A DNA stretch of 64,000 nt from Crocodylus rhombifer (GCA_038503035.1 JAVSML010000983.1:1-64000); one strand, 5' to 3'; counted from the stretch's first letter, positions 34,571 to 48,480 are shown. The notes: generated by a model not told the origin, from the letters alone. A program made the numbers and translations.

Positions 34571-35436
34571 GCTCCGGGTGGAAAGGAAGGAGCTCCTTTT
34601 CCCGCTGCTCCTCCAAGGTCCTGGGCACTGGCTGCCAAGTGCTCCTCGGAGCCCTTGGAATTATGGGCTGCTTCCCTCTCTGGCATGGAGGAGGCTATCT
34701 TGGTGGTTGGCACACAAGGTGCTCTGCACTGTGCCTACTCCATGCTGCTCTATTCTCCACATCTGCCAGCACTGAATGTCTGGTTATACTGGCTGTCCAA
34801 GCAATGAGCATACACAGTGAGCAGTGAGCACACAGCTCTAAAGTGGAGCTGCCGCAGAAGGAAAAATCAAAATAAAATAAAATCAAAACGCAGTCCCTTC
34901 AAGCTCCAAAGAGCAGCCTTGCTCCTCAAGAGGGCTGATCTTGCCAGCTCTTTCCTTCCCCTTTCCTCATTTACTTCAGACTTAAGGCACCTGCCTGGCT
35001 GTATCTCACTGCTTCTGACTCCGGCAACAGTACTTTATCTCATGGAGGTCCTCCAACTTCCTTTGCTTTCTTTTCAGTGCCATGATGCTGCCCCACTCTC
35101 AGTAGTCCAGCATTGGAAGGAGAGTTTCCCGGCATCTCTGGCTGCTTGACATTAGGTCCCAGACTGCCCCATGTAGCAAAACTCCCAGTTTTTCTTCTTT
35201 TTCTTTTGAAATGCATTCCCTCCCTTCTGCAACTATTTCTGATTTTTTTCTCTCCTTCTCTATTCCCTATAGATAAGTATGAATAAGTTAAGACATAGGA
35301 TAAGCTTTACCATTTTTGTGGCAAGTTTTTTTTTCTTTTTTCTCTCTCCTTTGATCCACTGTTTTATATTGTATAATTATTATGTTTATACTGTTTTACT
35401 GATTTTTACTGTAGGCCTATATGATTTAGGAATACT
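34571..35436. other. Unassigned
   Basis: Mixed composition with overlapping short frames at 34510-34830 on both strands and no domain. A T/C-rich tract lies at 35170-35350. Confidence 0.4.
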
Positions 35437-36290
35437 TGTGTAAGTTAGCATAAGTAATGTCAAGTTATGTCAAGTTTCTATTTTGTATGTCAAACCTCCA
35501 TTTTGTGTCCTCTGTCCAGGTGTAACCTATCACTCATGTCTAACCAGTCTCATGTAAATTAGTTCCTGAATGAGTGGGGATTAATGAGTGTGCTTGAGAT
35601 ACAATGGTAGCAGGCCTCTACTGAATAATCAACTCAGTGACTAGACTGTCAGCTCAACGACCAGCCCATTGCCTTCCATTGACTCACCCAGGAAGCATGG
35701 ACCCAACATTTGAAAGACAAAGACCCTACAGGAATCAGCCAACCCACTATTGCAACACAGACACCTGGAGCTGCTCATCCCTGCTTGGAGTGCACATAGT
35801 CAGTACACCAGGGCTGACCCTTGTCTGAGCACACCCCTGCCACTAGGGTCATAGAAGGTCTGCCCCTATAAAAAGGGGTAGTGAAGACAGACCCAGTGGG
35901 ATGCCCTTTCCATATGGCCCAGCACCGTGCCAAACCACCTATCCACTGAAAGGCCCTGCCAGCAACCCCCTCTGGACAATACCTTGCTGGAGAAGATCCT
36001 GACTGGCCATCAAGGATTAACTCACAGCCCAGGATAGGTAGCTATCACCCACCTTCCTTCCCCAAGCAAAGGACCTAGACTCTGTCCCTATACACCTTGA
36101 CTTCAATCCCTCCACCAAGCCTTTTTCTCTCCTGCTACCATTGTGTGGTTGTGTATGTGAGTGCTTGTGTGTGTGTGTAGGAAGCAATAATTTTGTGGGG
36201 CTGTGCAGTATGTTGTCTGTTTAATAAACCAGTTATTTTGAAACCCCGAGTTGGGTTTTTGTCTTATTGACCTCCCGACCCTCCTCCTTG
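35437..36290 (+). mobile_element. Solo-LTR-like block
   Basis: It begins near TGTAAGTTAGCATAAG. It contains a TATA-box-like CCCCTATAAAAAGGGG at about 35864-35879 and a polyadenylation signal AATAAA at about 36221. A GT-rich segment precedes that signal and a GTTGGGTTTTTGTCTTATTG end region follows. U3, R and U5 order fits an LTR of an endogenous retrovirus-like or LTR element about 0.85 kb long. No partner LTR or internal genes flank it, and ends and target duplication are not resolved. Two earlier words, CAAGTTTCTATTTTG and CAAACCTCCATTTTG, form a local partial repeat. Confidence 0.5.
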
Positions 36291-36388
36291 ATTTCCCTGC
36301 TATCTCCCAGCTTTCTGCCTCTCTATGTCCTGGCTGTCTCCTCCTTGCCACCAGGCTTTTCCCCTTTCTTCCACCCTGGCACCAGGTG

Positions 36389-36479
36389 ACCCTGAGTAAC
36401 CCTGGGGCATATCAATCCTAAGTAACTCCAAGCCCCAGTTACCCTGAGTAACCCTGGGGTATTTGACCCTAAGTAACCA
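36389..36479 (+). repeat. Short tandem duplication, 52-bp period
   Basis: ACCCTGAGTAACCCTGGGG occurs at 36389 and 36441, each followed by an ATCCTAAGTAAC or ACCCTAAGTAAC word. Confidence 0.8.
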
Positions 36480-36589
36480 CAGCTTCCTCTCTAGCCTGCT
36501 GGTTCTAATCCCAGCCCTGGCAACTTTCACTTTCTTATTTTTCCCTCTCTCCTCTTAACACCATCCATCTTCATCCTTCCCCTCCTTCT

Positions 36590-37007
36590 GGAAATCTTTG
36601 ACCCTTGATTCCCCCTCCCATAGTCACCACACACCCTAGGTACTACAAGTACCCCAAGCACACACATACACACCATACCACCTAAGTTAGGAACTCACCT
36701 GTATGTATGTGTAGGTGGGTGGTGTGTATGTGAACTGGCAAATATATAAAATTATGTGCATGATTTATGAATTAGTGATCCATTTATGTGTATTGAATGT
36801 GTGCTTGTGCTTAGACTGGTAATCTTGGATATGTATGTGCCTGAGTAGGTAGTGTGTATATGCCTAGTGTGTGTGTGTATGCACCGTATCCGTGTGTGTG
36901 TATGTGTGCACGCCTAATTGATTTGTGTGTTTGTATATGTGCAATTGTCACACCGTCCTGTCTAAGAGCACAATTTTGAAATTCTGAGAGTTGACCTGGC
37001 TCCACAG
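36590..37007 (+). repeat. GT-rich dispersed repeat, copy 2
   Basis: Same order of words as copy 1: CCCCCTCCCATAGTCACCA, ACCCCAAGCACACACAT, AAGTTAGGAACTCACCTG and a GT-rich middle with ATTGATTTGTGTGTTTG. The end is GAGTTGACCTGGCTCCACAGGACAACA. Confidence 0.78.
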
Positions 37008-37638
37008 GACAACACCCTCTCTGGAGCTGGAAGTACCCAGCACAGCTCGGTATGCACCAATTTGGTATGCACTCCAAAAATGTAGTGTGCTGACACTCCA
37101 GTTGCCTGAGGTGAGTATGGGAGGGTTGAAGAGTTTTCCTGACTTTGACTTCCTTATCTTGACAGGCGGTGTCCTTCATAAGTTTCAAGAAGCAACTAGG
37201 GGACTGATTCCAGTGGCCTCAGATGGAACATATTCACATTCCATTTATGATTGAGCTTGCAGTTTGGTAGTCTGGCAATCCAGCCAGTTGCTATACATTG
37301 AGATAGTCTCTGTGAACTAAGTGTTCTTTTATCAAGTCTATATCTAACCACTAGGCTGCAATCTTCTTTTTTTCTGATATAAACCTGCCTCTGCCACTTT
37401 GACAGTAGACTATGTGCAAAGTGCTCTACATGGGACTACACCTTAAATCCATTTGGAAATTGAATCTGTTACAGAATTAACATGTTGGCTTGTTAAGTAA
37501 TATAGCTTGCTAGTAGTCCATGACAAAAGTGCTCCATGATTTATATAGGCTGTCTAATGGTTTCTGAGTGGAATTTGAAGTGGAATTTTATCATCTATAA
37601 AACTGTTAGTGACCTAGGACTTCTCTAAAGACTGCATC

Positions 37639-37667
37639 TTTTTTCTGTGACACTGCCACAGAAAAAA
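37639..37667. other. Perfect inverted repeat
   Basis: TTTTTTCTGTG and CACAGAAAAAA flank a 7-base loop. Confidence 0.85.
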
Positions 37668-38363
37668 ATAAGCAGAGGTGCTTGTAGCTCCCCACATTTA
37701 AATAGGAAATAATCCTTGCTTTTTCTAACTCAGCATGAAACAGCTCAAACTTGTTTACTATTAGGTCATGCTGCAAAATGCATTTGTTTTTCCGATCACT
37801 AAAGCATTGCTAATTAGAGTTTTCAATGCACAGTTTCCTGTGGAAGACAAGAACGTCTCTCCATGCACAAATAATTTTCTCATTGTCTGACACTTGTTGC
37901 TGTCATTTCAAGTGCTCATCCTCAACTAAACTGATTCTCATAACTTCCATGGTTTACAGCAATTTGTGACTAACTTAAATATATAAATGTACACCTCTCA
38001 GGTAACAGGAAGTGTTGCCCAACAGGGAATCCCTTATCTTGTTCTGATATGTCAGAAAGAAGCATCATTGATACCAAAATGATATTGCATCAATGTCTTA
38101 CTTCATCTTTAGCCCATAAGCCAAGCTAGTGGTATCTAATGGAAATTAAAGTATGGGTTACCCTGAAAGGAAGTTTGCCAAGTAACGGATTGACTGTTCA
38201 ATTTAACATCACCACCTCACTTTTTAATACTAACCTAGCACAAAATCTGTCTTTGGATGCACATGCAGGGTATCAGCTGAAGTCCATGACAACAGTATGT
38301 ATGAAACTGACGATGGCATTCGATCCTTAGAGCACAACATGCTCCTATCCTGTTTCGCCCATC

Positions 38364-38403
<40 letters not shown>
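38364..38403 (+). repeat. (AC)n microsatellite
   Basis: Twenty uninterrupted AC dinucleotides. Confidence 0.98.
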
Positions 38404-38405
<2 letters not shown>

Positions 38406-41137
38406 GATATTGCATGGCTCGAATAAGCAAGAAAATGAGCAACTGGATTGTTTTTCACTGTGACATCAGCTAACCATAAGGGGGAAAAAGTATGTAATTT
38501 AGTTAGAAGGGACAAAAATTTTGCATGCCACAAGTTCTCTATTTAATAGCTTTTGTAAAGCATCATCTCAATTCTGTTTCCAAAAAGCAATAAAGCAGAA
38601 GTTGTTTTCACAATGCAGACAGAAAATTGATTCACTGAATGTTGGTCATTTTCCAAGTGTAATTCAGTATTTCTGAATTGTTGCATATGGAATAATGGGG
38701 TTTTGTTTGTTGGTCTGCTTGTTTTTTTGAGTAAGGCTCTCAATAAATGGTGTATAGATGAACTTTGGTTATGATCTACTTATTGATGTTTTTTATTGTT
38801 TGATTCAACTATCTGTTATGTTGCTCTGATTGCTCATTATTTAAACGTCATACTTGAAGCATTTTGCCCTTCTTGATTGCACTTCTTTTTGCTCAGTCTT
38901 TATACAGTTGAAAATAAGAATCAGAATATAATGGCACATTATAGGCAACTCACTGCTGTACTTTACTTCTCATTTCAAAATTTTTCCAGTTCTTTGAAGG
39001 TAATGCAATTTGCATTTTACTCTTAATAGTAATAAGAAGTTGGACATTATAGGTATCGAAAACACAAGCCAATTTGGTTTGCCCTTCACAGAAAATACTC
39101 TAGTGTTAGGAGATTTGGCAGTTCTCTTTTAAAAGATTGATAGGTCTGGATGCTGAATTCTCTGTAACTGAAAGGTTACCAGCAGAGACCATTTATATTA
39201 AAACTAAGAATCTGATGCTACCTGAAGGGAAAAATGTACTGGATATGTGTGTGTGATTTTTAATTTTAAGTATTTCTGAAACAAACATGAATTTTAGCTA
39301 ATATACTCAATGTACAAAAGAGCTTAGAACTGGCAGCTCAAAGGGAATGCTATTAGTAAGGTGAGGAAACCAAAAAATGCAAAGAAAGAATAAGCCACAA
39401 GCAGAACAAACACAATCTGTTTAGGTGAAGTAATTTTTTATGCAATACATGTGGCAGGATTTTATAGCCAAGGTCACATAATTTAATAGATAATCAGTCT
39501 GCTACCTTGATGCCAGTCAAAAAATCTTCTCCTGTCTTCTGGAAAAAAAAAAAAAACATTCTGAAGAACTAAAGGCAAGTAAAAATATTTTTAAACACTT
39601 CAAAAGAAAAGGGGTTTTGTTGTTGTTTTTTTTTTTAATTCTTATACCTCAACAAGTAGACTGGGACAAAAAATAGTGTGTGTGAGAGAGACAAAGAGAG
39701 AGGAATGGATAGAACTAACGACAAAAGAATCTTCCTGAATCATCTTTTCTATGTTTTATTTTCCATATTTCCTTCCTTACCTTGGAGTATTGAATTTGAG
39801 TGGATGAAGGAGAGTGTCTGTGTTTTAATTCACCAGAGAATTAATGCCTCTTTTCCCTGTTAATGGAACCTCCTGTTCCATTCCTATCCTCCTCTCCTCT
39901 CTGTGAATAAAAAAGCTTACACATTCTGGATTCTCCACAGACAAAACAAGCGAATAAAAGCTATGGTCTGATTCTGCTCCTAGTATTAATAAGTGGTTTG
40001 ACACTGACTTCAGTGGGAGGGAGATTCTAACCAAGTGCTGAAATCGATTTTTGCTACTTGAATAAATAGGATTTTTAAAATATGGATTTGTATTCATTGA
40101 AGGAAATGTACCAGAGTTCCGTCGTGTGGGTGAAAATCAGATATTTTGCATGTGGCTATGCCTTATATACAAGTTATTGATAAGACAATATCCAGGCTTT
40201 CATATATTACAATGTGTGACAATGAACTGATCTATTAGGGGGAGAATTATTTTTATTAGATTAATATCCATGGAGAATTACAAAGGAATAGAAAGGAGAG
40301 ATGACACATATCCCTGTTAAAGTGGCTTTTTTTTTAAATGGAAAAATAAGGTCTCTCTCTTTAGAGCTTGGGGTTCATATGGTACTACTTGGTCTTATAT
40401 AACTGGCTCTGTTTCCTGCCTTCATAGGCTGTACTTCACTTCAAGGACAGAGCTAGAGAGGAGGCAACAGAATGATCCGATACTCAAGTAAGCAGAACAA
40501 TTTGGCTTGTTGTTTTGTTTTTCAATTTAATATAATTGCTACGTTTTTTTGTCAGGGTGACCCTGAGAGCCACCTCACTAGTCATGAAATCTGTCTGCCT
40601 AAATAAAGCTGCCTGATTTGAGGGGGGTGGGAATCTAGTTTCTCAGAATTCAAGAGTTATAAAGCCCTTCATACACTGATGATGCGTGTGCCCTGATTAC
40701 CAGCTCCTATTGGCCAGCAATCTTCATCACAAAAAGCACCAATGCTGCCTCTGTTACCTGTTAGAGAAGAGAAAGCAAGGAGTGCATTGTTGTGCTTTCT
40801 TCCATATTTTCCATGGTAGAACAATGCCAAAAAAAGGGTTATGAACATGGTTGTAGAAGAAAGGTGGTGAGACACTTGCTAAATCTAGTTCTACTTTTTT
40901 ACTGGGCCTTCTTTGCAATACATAGGTCATAGGATTTCCCTCTCGCTCCCTCCCATGTTTGACTTAGTTTCCCCTCTTCAAATATTCAGAAGTACCCAAC
41001 TACCTTCCACCTGCTTATGAACCTCCATTATGAACCTGCAGTGATTCCCATCTCTCCCATGTGTTGCTGAACCGCACTGTCTGCTGAAATGGACCAAGAA
41101 CAAAGGAAATGGAAAAAAAACTCTAACTTGGAACAAG

Positions 41138-42055
41138 TGTAACAGGGAATCCCTGGTAACTTTAGTGACTAAAGGGCTCGGGGTTTAGCAGGTCACAAGG
41201 TTATTGGTGGCACCAGGCCCAGGGGACTGAAGGAGGCTGGGAGGAGTGGGCTGAGTCATAGAAGATTGTTCCCTATGCTGGAGGTGGCAGAGGGACTGGT
41301 CTGGCTCTGCAGGCTGCCGGAGAGACAGCTCCAGTGCAAGGTAGCAGCAGTGCTGGAGTGACTGGTGCCTAAGCAGGGGTGGAGATTGAAAAGGACTCAG
41401 ACACTCATAGTTGTCAGAGAAGTCATCATAATCTAGGGTTGAAGGGATTTTGTTTCACAGCCAGTGGTCTGACATTTGTGGTTTTTTATAGCATGACAGG
41501 AGGATTGCTTTATGGGTGTAACAGAATGGAGTGGGCCATGGACAGGGTTGCTTGAAAAAGCCCTTTGGTAGCAAGCACTTAAAGTTAGCCCCCCAGGGGA
41601 GAAGGACAGGGACTGTAACAGTGCAGCCAGAGGAATTGTGAGCAAGGAATGGCTGCGCCCAGAGGCTGTGACACTGAATAATACAGCTAGTCAAAGACTA
41701 TGGCCAGAAGGGGTTGGGTTGGGTTGGGCCGAGTAAGACCCTGACAAGGACCCTGAAACGCAGGGCAGCGTCTCCTTAAAGGAGCAGCAGCTTGAGCGGG
41801 CACCGAAGCTCAGGTGTGATGGGGCAAATGGAGAGGTCTACATGCCTCACAGGGTGACCATAGATCAGTTAGGACTCCTGCAGGAACAGACCTAACATCA
41901 AAGTTGTGACAAGAAAATAGAGTGGAAGGTGGTTTGGAAGGTGACCAGCATGTGTAGAGACCCCAGTAGCTGGGCTACATAAGAGTACCCAATCTCTGCT
42001 TTGTTTCATAGGAAACAGTCAGCTGGAAGTAGATTAGAGGGAGCTAAGCATGGTA
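41138..42055 (+). mobile_element. LTR-like remnant starting TGTAACAGGGA
   Basis: Opens with TGTAACAGGGAATCCC, the same start as the LTR of the element at 56720-63535, followed by a G-rich, gene-free block. CAGGGCAGCGTCTCC and a GGGTT run (41717-41733) lie inside. There is no clear end, TATA box or internal genes, so the call is tentative. Confidence 0.35.
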
Positions 42056-44399
42056 GATGGGATGGTGGCTGATGTGTGTATGTGGTGCAAAGCCCCAGTG
42101 CCCAACCTTATTATTACCTCATCATAATTCCACAAGACATTCCTTAACCAGAAACCCTTCCAATGATTTTCTCTTCAGACCCTTTTTGTCTTTCCCTGAA
42201 GCACTAATAGAGGGCAGGATGTTGCTGTCATTAAAATCAATGAAAATTTTGCAGATGCCATCAATAGATGCTGCATCAAGCCTAGAATGAGCAATGAGTT
42301 ATTTTGCTGCACTAATGTTATTCCCAGTTTTCAATTTTCCATTGGGTTTTGTTAAGTTCAGCTACAATCAAGTTAGAATAAGAGCAAAGCAGATGTGTCG
42401 GCCTGACGGGTTTTCAAACATTCTGGCACTATCTGATATCTCACCTCTTTTAAAGGCAGGTAATGTGCAAAGTCTCTTTTCTATTACACTCCATCCACCA
42501 AATACCTCTGTATTAAAGTTCATCCACTAACTAATTTTTCAATATCAATCAGAAAAATAAAGCATAATAGGAATCTAAAAGTAGGAGTCGAGATTGTGAT
42601 TGACAGTGAATAGCAAATAATATTTCCAGCTCAATAAATGTCAGCGAGGGCCTGATAAGCAAGATAAACTATAATAATCTCTAGAGAAGAATATGGTACA
42701 AAAATAGCCAAAAAGAGGAAGGAAGAAAAGAAAGAAAGAAAAAAGTGCTTCAACACTCAGGTGAAAGAAGCAAACACCGCTTTTTGAAATGTGAAAAATG
42801 TAGCTCACATTTTCATCTTAATTTTAAGGGATGCATTTGAGATGTATTTTGAAAAAGTACAATGTTATGAGATTACATTTTCTTTAGCACTTAAGAAATA
42901 TTGAAATGAACTAAAATACATTTTTTAAAAGGTTTGGTTTGCCTCCCAAAATTAACTACTAGTTTATATAAATAGAACTATCAGGGGGAAAAAATAAAAT
43001 TATCACCAGGTAGACACAGGCTAAATGAAGCTATAATAAAGCACATTGGCAATGTTGAAAGATCATTTTCCAAAGCTACGTAGATAAAACATAAGAATAA
43101 AACACATTTTTTCCTTGCTCTTTCTTTAAGGATGGATAAATTTGCCAGCTGTAGACTGATACTTATTTTATATTTGTACATATGAAATATTGCCAAAACC
43201 TGTTAAAGTTTAGTGGTTCCATATTGCTTGGCTCATGATTCTTCCCTCCTGCTTTTTTGTTTTTTGGTACAAATATGTAACATTGATTTCTTATGCTCAG
43301 AAGGCATCATGTCATCTTTGAATTTATCAGGGCTATGCCCAGTCCTGGACACTTGAATATTTTAAAGTCTATCCTTACATCTTCTATCCCTGGAGAGATT
43401 CTCAGTGAGAACTGCAAATCAGCAATCAGTATTTGGATTTAGGCATACTTTGATTAATAAAGGGCATTGCTTTGTGCCTACTGAAATCTATAAGGCAATC
43501 CCAGAAATTTTCTATATAATACAGTAGAAAATTAAAGTATTTTCATATTTTTAAATTGTTTTAATTCTTTGACTTCTTTAGTTTCCTGAAGTTACCTAGG
43601 AAGCTCCCCATTTAAATAATGGATTGATATGCTATTTCCAGCTAAACAACTGTTTCTTTTTCTCCAATATGCCATAACAGATTGTAGACAGGGAGGACTG
43701 AAAATTCTCTGTGTGTATGTGTGTGATGAGGCTGGGAGGGAAGGATTGCTTGACTGACAGCCAATTTCTGATGACTAGCATAGTAACTTGTACAGATGAT
43801 TCTTCAGTGGAAATAAATTATTTATTTCCAGGTGGAACAGAACATTTGTTTTCGCAGTGCAAACAATGATATGATTTATCTGTCAGGTGAAAGTCCAGTG
43901 GGTATGAATATCTATGGTGAAATAATATTAATTAAGCTTAAGATGACAGGTTATTCTCCCTGTAGATTCAGAAAGGCACACCCCTTACTCCACAAGTCAG
44001 CATCTGAGGCAGTTTCCCCAGTTGCCCCACCATAGTTATACCACTGCATGGCCCTTGTGATTGCTGGTTACATTAAGTTATTACAGAAACTGCTCTGATC
44101 CCTCCCATAATCGGGCAGCCAGAAGAATAGTTCAGTACCATTTCTCTCAACATCAAAAGTGCCTTGGTCTCTGCTGAACACCTTTTCTGTCACTATTCTA
44201 GTTAATAGTCCTGTGACACGAGAAAGCATAATTATGTCCACTGTTCACATGGTGGACTGGTGTCTGGATGCACTTTCCAAAGGCTGTGGTATCACTTTGA
44301 GAAGGTATGAATATGGAATATGAAAGGACAAGCCCTTAGGCAGCCCAAGCACCCTGTAGGGGCCACCATAGTCCCACTCCCACTCCTTTATGTAACCAG
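42056..44399. other. Unassigned AT-rich DNA
   Basis: No gene or repeat recognised apart from a short GAAA-rich tract at 42718-42748. Confidence 0.4.
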
Positions 44400-45422
44400 C
44401 CCTGTTCATCTTTCCTACCACACCTTAATGTTGTTTTTCCGTATTGGTTGAGGCGCTGCCCCTGAGTCCTGGGGTGCTCTCATCGGCATCTAACCAATCT
44501 AACCGACTTCTTGGAGTCTCTGGGTCCTCTGCCCACAGAACCAAAACTTCACAGCCATAAGTATCACTTGTGTCCCAGGAGATCTAGTGGCACCTGGCTC
44601 GCACTACTCTGAGCCAGTGGACACCATCTGTGGCCTTTCTGACCTAAATTAAAACTTGGGGCTCTTTATCATGGCCTCCATTCTCCCCTATAGCCACATC
44701 CATGCCTTATGGAGTCACTCTGTCACCTTTTACCTTCCTGTATAGGCTTCAGCCTCCCTAGCTTCAGCTTACAGGTTACTCTGGCTATAGACCAGTAGCC
44801 TGAGCCCACTTTCTGTGGCCAGGCCTTTCAGTCTTAGCCTCTCATCAGCTATAGCCTGCCTGTGTTATCCTCTTGTGGCTACAGCTCTGGCCATCTTGGC
44901 CTTAGACTGCCTCTGTCACCCCTTCTGGGCTCAGGTCTGGCCTTCTCAGCCTCAACCTGCTTCTGTCTCCACCCCTGCCTTTGGCAGGGTTCAAAACCTG
45001 GCATGCCCACCAGGTGTCCCTATGGCCTCCTCTCCATCCCTACAGCCACCATCTGGTCCTCAGGTATAAAGTAAAACAGCAATACAAGCAACACAATTAC
45101 AAGCAGCTCCTCCCCACTCACTGGCAGGAGCTGTTTCCCTTATACAGTCCAGGGCTGCACTGGCCCCTCTGCCTCACGGACCCAGGCTTATATCCCCCAA
45201 ACTCCTGACCAGCCACAGGTGTGTCCCATCAGCCTCCAGAGTAGTTTACTGCTGTTTCTATGGGCAAACTGCAGTAGATCCCTTGCTGCCTTCCCAGGCA
45301 GCTAGCTACACAATGGACACCTGCAGCCTATGGCTCCCTGGCTGCAGATAGCCCAAATTCAAACGTCTTCACCTGCTGTGGTTTCTCCCTTAAAGTAACA
45401 GGAGTCCCTGGTCCCAGTTACA
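44400..45422 (-). mobile_element. LTR-like remnant on the minus strand
   Basis: On the minus strand it begins at 45422 with TGTAACTGGGACC, with GTTAC about 25 bases on, the hairpin-start pattern seen at 41138, 47625 and 57158. A TATA-like GGGGATATAAGCC lies at about 45199-45185. The rest is GC-rich without coding motifs. The lower boundary is not resolved. Confidence 0.4.
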
Positions 45423-45766
45423 GTAGGAAACAGATCACTGTGGGTTACCAGTTGACAAATCAAATTCCAAGCATGCTTTATTGGGGGACATAAACATTAT
45501 ATGAAGTGCTTCATGGTGAAGTGCTTCGAAGTTGTTCCTGGGTCATTCTTCATGTGGTTCAGGATGATTTATGGCAATCTGTGTTGTCATTTTTAAGGGT
45601 GCATTAAGGGCACTTGGAGTACTACAAATGTTGTATCTGTCTGTCCTCTGACAATGAAACTTTAGATGCCTCAAGATGCCAGCAGCACCCAAAATTAGTG
45701 GCCACATTTCATAACTTGGGTATAAGCTATTTTACTTACGAATCCTGAAGGACCATGCAACATAAC
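45423..45766. other. Unassigned
   Basis: I see no gene or repeat signature. Confidence 0.4.
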
Positions 45767-46064
45767 GGATGTCTATACACATGCTCCTGAATGAAGAGAA
45801 AGTAGGGAGTTTAATTAGAGCGGTTCTTGGAGTGCCCACAGCATCACGTGTATGCAGCATCCCGAGCTTCAAAATGGTGGCGGGGAAGCTTGAACTAAGG
45901 CTTGTTCGATGAGTTTTAGTTAAAGCGTCCCTGCTGTCATTTTGAAGTGCAGGGATGCTGAATAGATTAACTTAACACACTCTAGCAGACTCAGTTAATC
46001 AAGTCTGCTCCAACACATACAAATTAGCACATCGCACCAGACATCCAGCGTGTGTATAGATACC
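45767..46064. mobile_element. MITE with TCTATACACA terminal inverted repeats
   Basis: The left end is CGGATGTCTATACACATGCT and the right end, reverse-complemented, is GGGTATCTATACACACGCT. The 298-bp interior has no coding capacity. The ends resemble those at 10829, 16485 and 31161. Confidence 0.7.
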
Positions 46065-47624
46065 CAATGATGGGTGGCCCAGGGTATTTAAGTTTTGTGC
46101 TGTTGTTGATTATAAATATGGAGAATCTTCAGGACCCAATTATGTTCTCTGAAATGGATCAAATTGATTGCATATTTTGTGTTGATTTCATACCCGTAAT
46201 TTTCTTTTCTTCACACTGTAAAACCAGAGCTTGAAACAAAAGAAGTTTAATTCACAGATGAAATGGGAGGGTTAAAACTAGAAATATGAACAGTTGTGTT
46301 TTAAGTTCTGTGTTGCAAAATCAGTACCCAAGTGGCCATTTTACATGTTTGTGTCTACAAATGCTTCACACCACATTATCTGAGAGCTGGCTCCCTTTGT
46401 CTCTAGAACATTATAAGAATTTCTTATATGGTCCAACTGTCTCAGAATAGAACTAATGTTTTCTACCTAATCCTGCTCTTCAGTAGGCAATTTCAGTCTA
46501 GTCTAGAAGTTTTTCTCTGGCCAAAAATGTTTCTTCCAGGATCCCTCTAACATTATTTTGGCTCTCCTTTCCTAGAAGATTTTAGTCTGAATTTGCTTCT
46601 GTTAAATAAGTTTCTATCTGGCACCTTTCTTTCCATATAGTAGGCATGGGTGCCCTCATGATGTGCTAAGAATTCAACCTCACTCTTCATTAAGGAGAGT
46701 CCCAGGATGAAACAATCTTAGGTTCCTTTTTTCTACTCCAAAGTACTTTTTTTTAAGTTCATTGGAGTCTTCTTTATGAAATCCAGTGTGTTCATCAGAA
46801 GGAATCCTATAGTGTGATATAATATATGTAGCACAATATTGTGTAGCACAATATTTTTCCAACAAGTAAATCTAGAGGACTAAAACCTATTACATTTGTA
46901 TTTTTTTCTTGCCTCACTGCCTGGATACCTGGCTGGCTGTAATATTTGCTTGTTGTTATGAGCCTGGTATTGTTGGATGCCCCGATAACTGTAATTACAT
47001 AGTCTTTCCTCAACATTATGAAAGCCTGTTTCTGAAACAGAGTTGAGATTTGCAGCCTACTGATTATCCTGTCACCCCAACCTACATTCCTTCATTGCAC
47101 TTGTTTCTTTGCCATAGCATGATAAGCTGTTAAATGAGGTTGTGAAAAAAGGCAACTTTCTTGAATGCCTTTCCAGACCCTGCTCAATCTGTTCTTCTCT
47201 TCCAAGGATAAGATGATGACTATTAACTCTCCCTAGGCTACTCTTAATCACAGACATATGTGGCTGGTACACTTCCACCAAGACATTTTTATATGGGGAA
47301 TGCTAAAATGGCTATTTTAGCAGAGGCAATGAGAGGTCCTCAGGGAGGCCAAATAGGACAAGGATATGCTGGTGCTTCCATAGCTTCTATATCTTTTAGG
47401 CATGCTGTGTTTCACAGAACCAAAGTTCCTCATCAGAAATATATCCCACTTCTATAAACACGGCTATTTCTCATTAGTTAGTAAATGAAAACTGGCTCTG
47501 AACAATGTGGACAGGCCATAACTGGAAGAAACAGTTAGGTGACTGTTAAAGGTCCATCTATTGGCTCAAGAAGGAAGAAGTTATGTTTGATTATAAATGT
47601 CTCTAAGACAAAATGTGAGTTACC
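46065..47624. other. Unassigned AT-rich DNA
   Basis: I see no gene. A short duplicated TGTAGCACAATAT word lies at 46828-46855. Confidence 0.4.
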
Positions 47625-48480
47625 TGTAACAGGGAGTCCCTATCTCTGTTACTGCAAGGAATAGGGCAGAGAGGGGGAGAGGCAGTAGAGCAACCATAGC
47701 TTGCGGAGATGCAAAGGATAGTAAGATTAAATGGGCTTCAGACAACAGAACTCTGTGAGTTAGTAGACAGCTGGGTCAGATGACTGGAAAGGGGAGGAGA
47801 AAGGGGCCGTAGAAGCCTGAGCCTAGGGCTAGAGCCTCAGACTGGCCCAGACCTTCGGAAGAGGAAGGAACTCTGCTGAGAGCTTCACAAAGATAAGGAA
47901 TGTATGTCATGTTATCAATTCTTTTTTGACTTTTGCTGAACAAAGGACTGGGAGTGGCTATATGGGGTGGTTGGAAGCCATGGGGGTAGGGAAGGAAAAT
48001 GTCTTGGGAAGGCACTCCATGCTGTGAGCCCTGCAAGGGGCAGAGACAGTGAGGATGAAGTCCTGCAAGGGCTAGGGGGATGTGGACTGGGATGAGCTAG
48101 GGAGTAATACTTGTGAAGCCTGGGCATGGCCATGGAGGAAGCTGGAGGTCACTATTACAGCCATGGTGAGGGCCTGGAGGCCTTGTTTAGGGCCAACAGA
48201 TCCAGGGCCAGAGAGACAGGTGAGAGGCAGGAAGGGACCAGAAAGAGATGGTGCCAGAAGCGCTGGAGCTCTGAGGATATAAAAGTCCTTTGGGGCATAA
48301 AAGCCCTATGTTGAGAGGGAAGGCACCAAAGGAGCTACTCTAGCCTCTAGAAGCAGCCTTGCAAGTGCATCTTTATTAACATCAAACATCACACATGTTA
48401 GATGAAATGCAAGAGGTTAGGACAGAGAGTGCAGCAGGCAAGACTGACTGCCAGGGGGTGTCAGACACAGGGGTTGAAAC
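47625..48480 (+). mobile_element. LTR-like remnant with TATA box
   Basis: Opens with TGTAACAGGGAGTCCC and an internal CTGTTAC that can pair with the start. A TATA-like GGATATAAAAGTCC lies at about 48276-48289. Gene-free, G-rich. The end is not resolved. Confidence 0.4.

Larger units (their letters stand above)
37008..41137. other. Unassigned, AT-rich, with a hairpin and an AC microsatellite
   Basis: Contains the perfect hairpin at 37639-37667 and the AC repeat at 38364-38403. Old repeat-like words occur near 39970-40030. I recognise no exon; some segments (37700-37900, 38100-38300) could be conserved non-coding DNA, but this cannot be judged from one genome. Confidence 0.4.
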
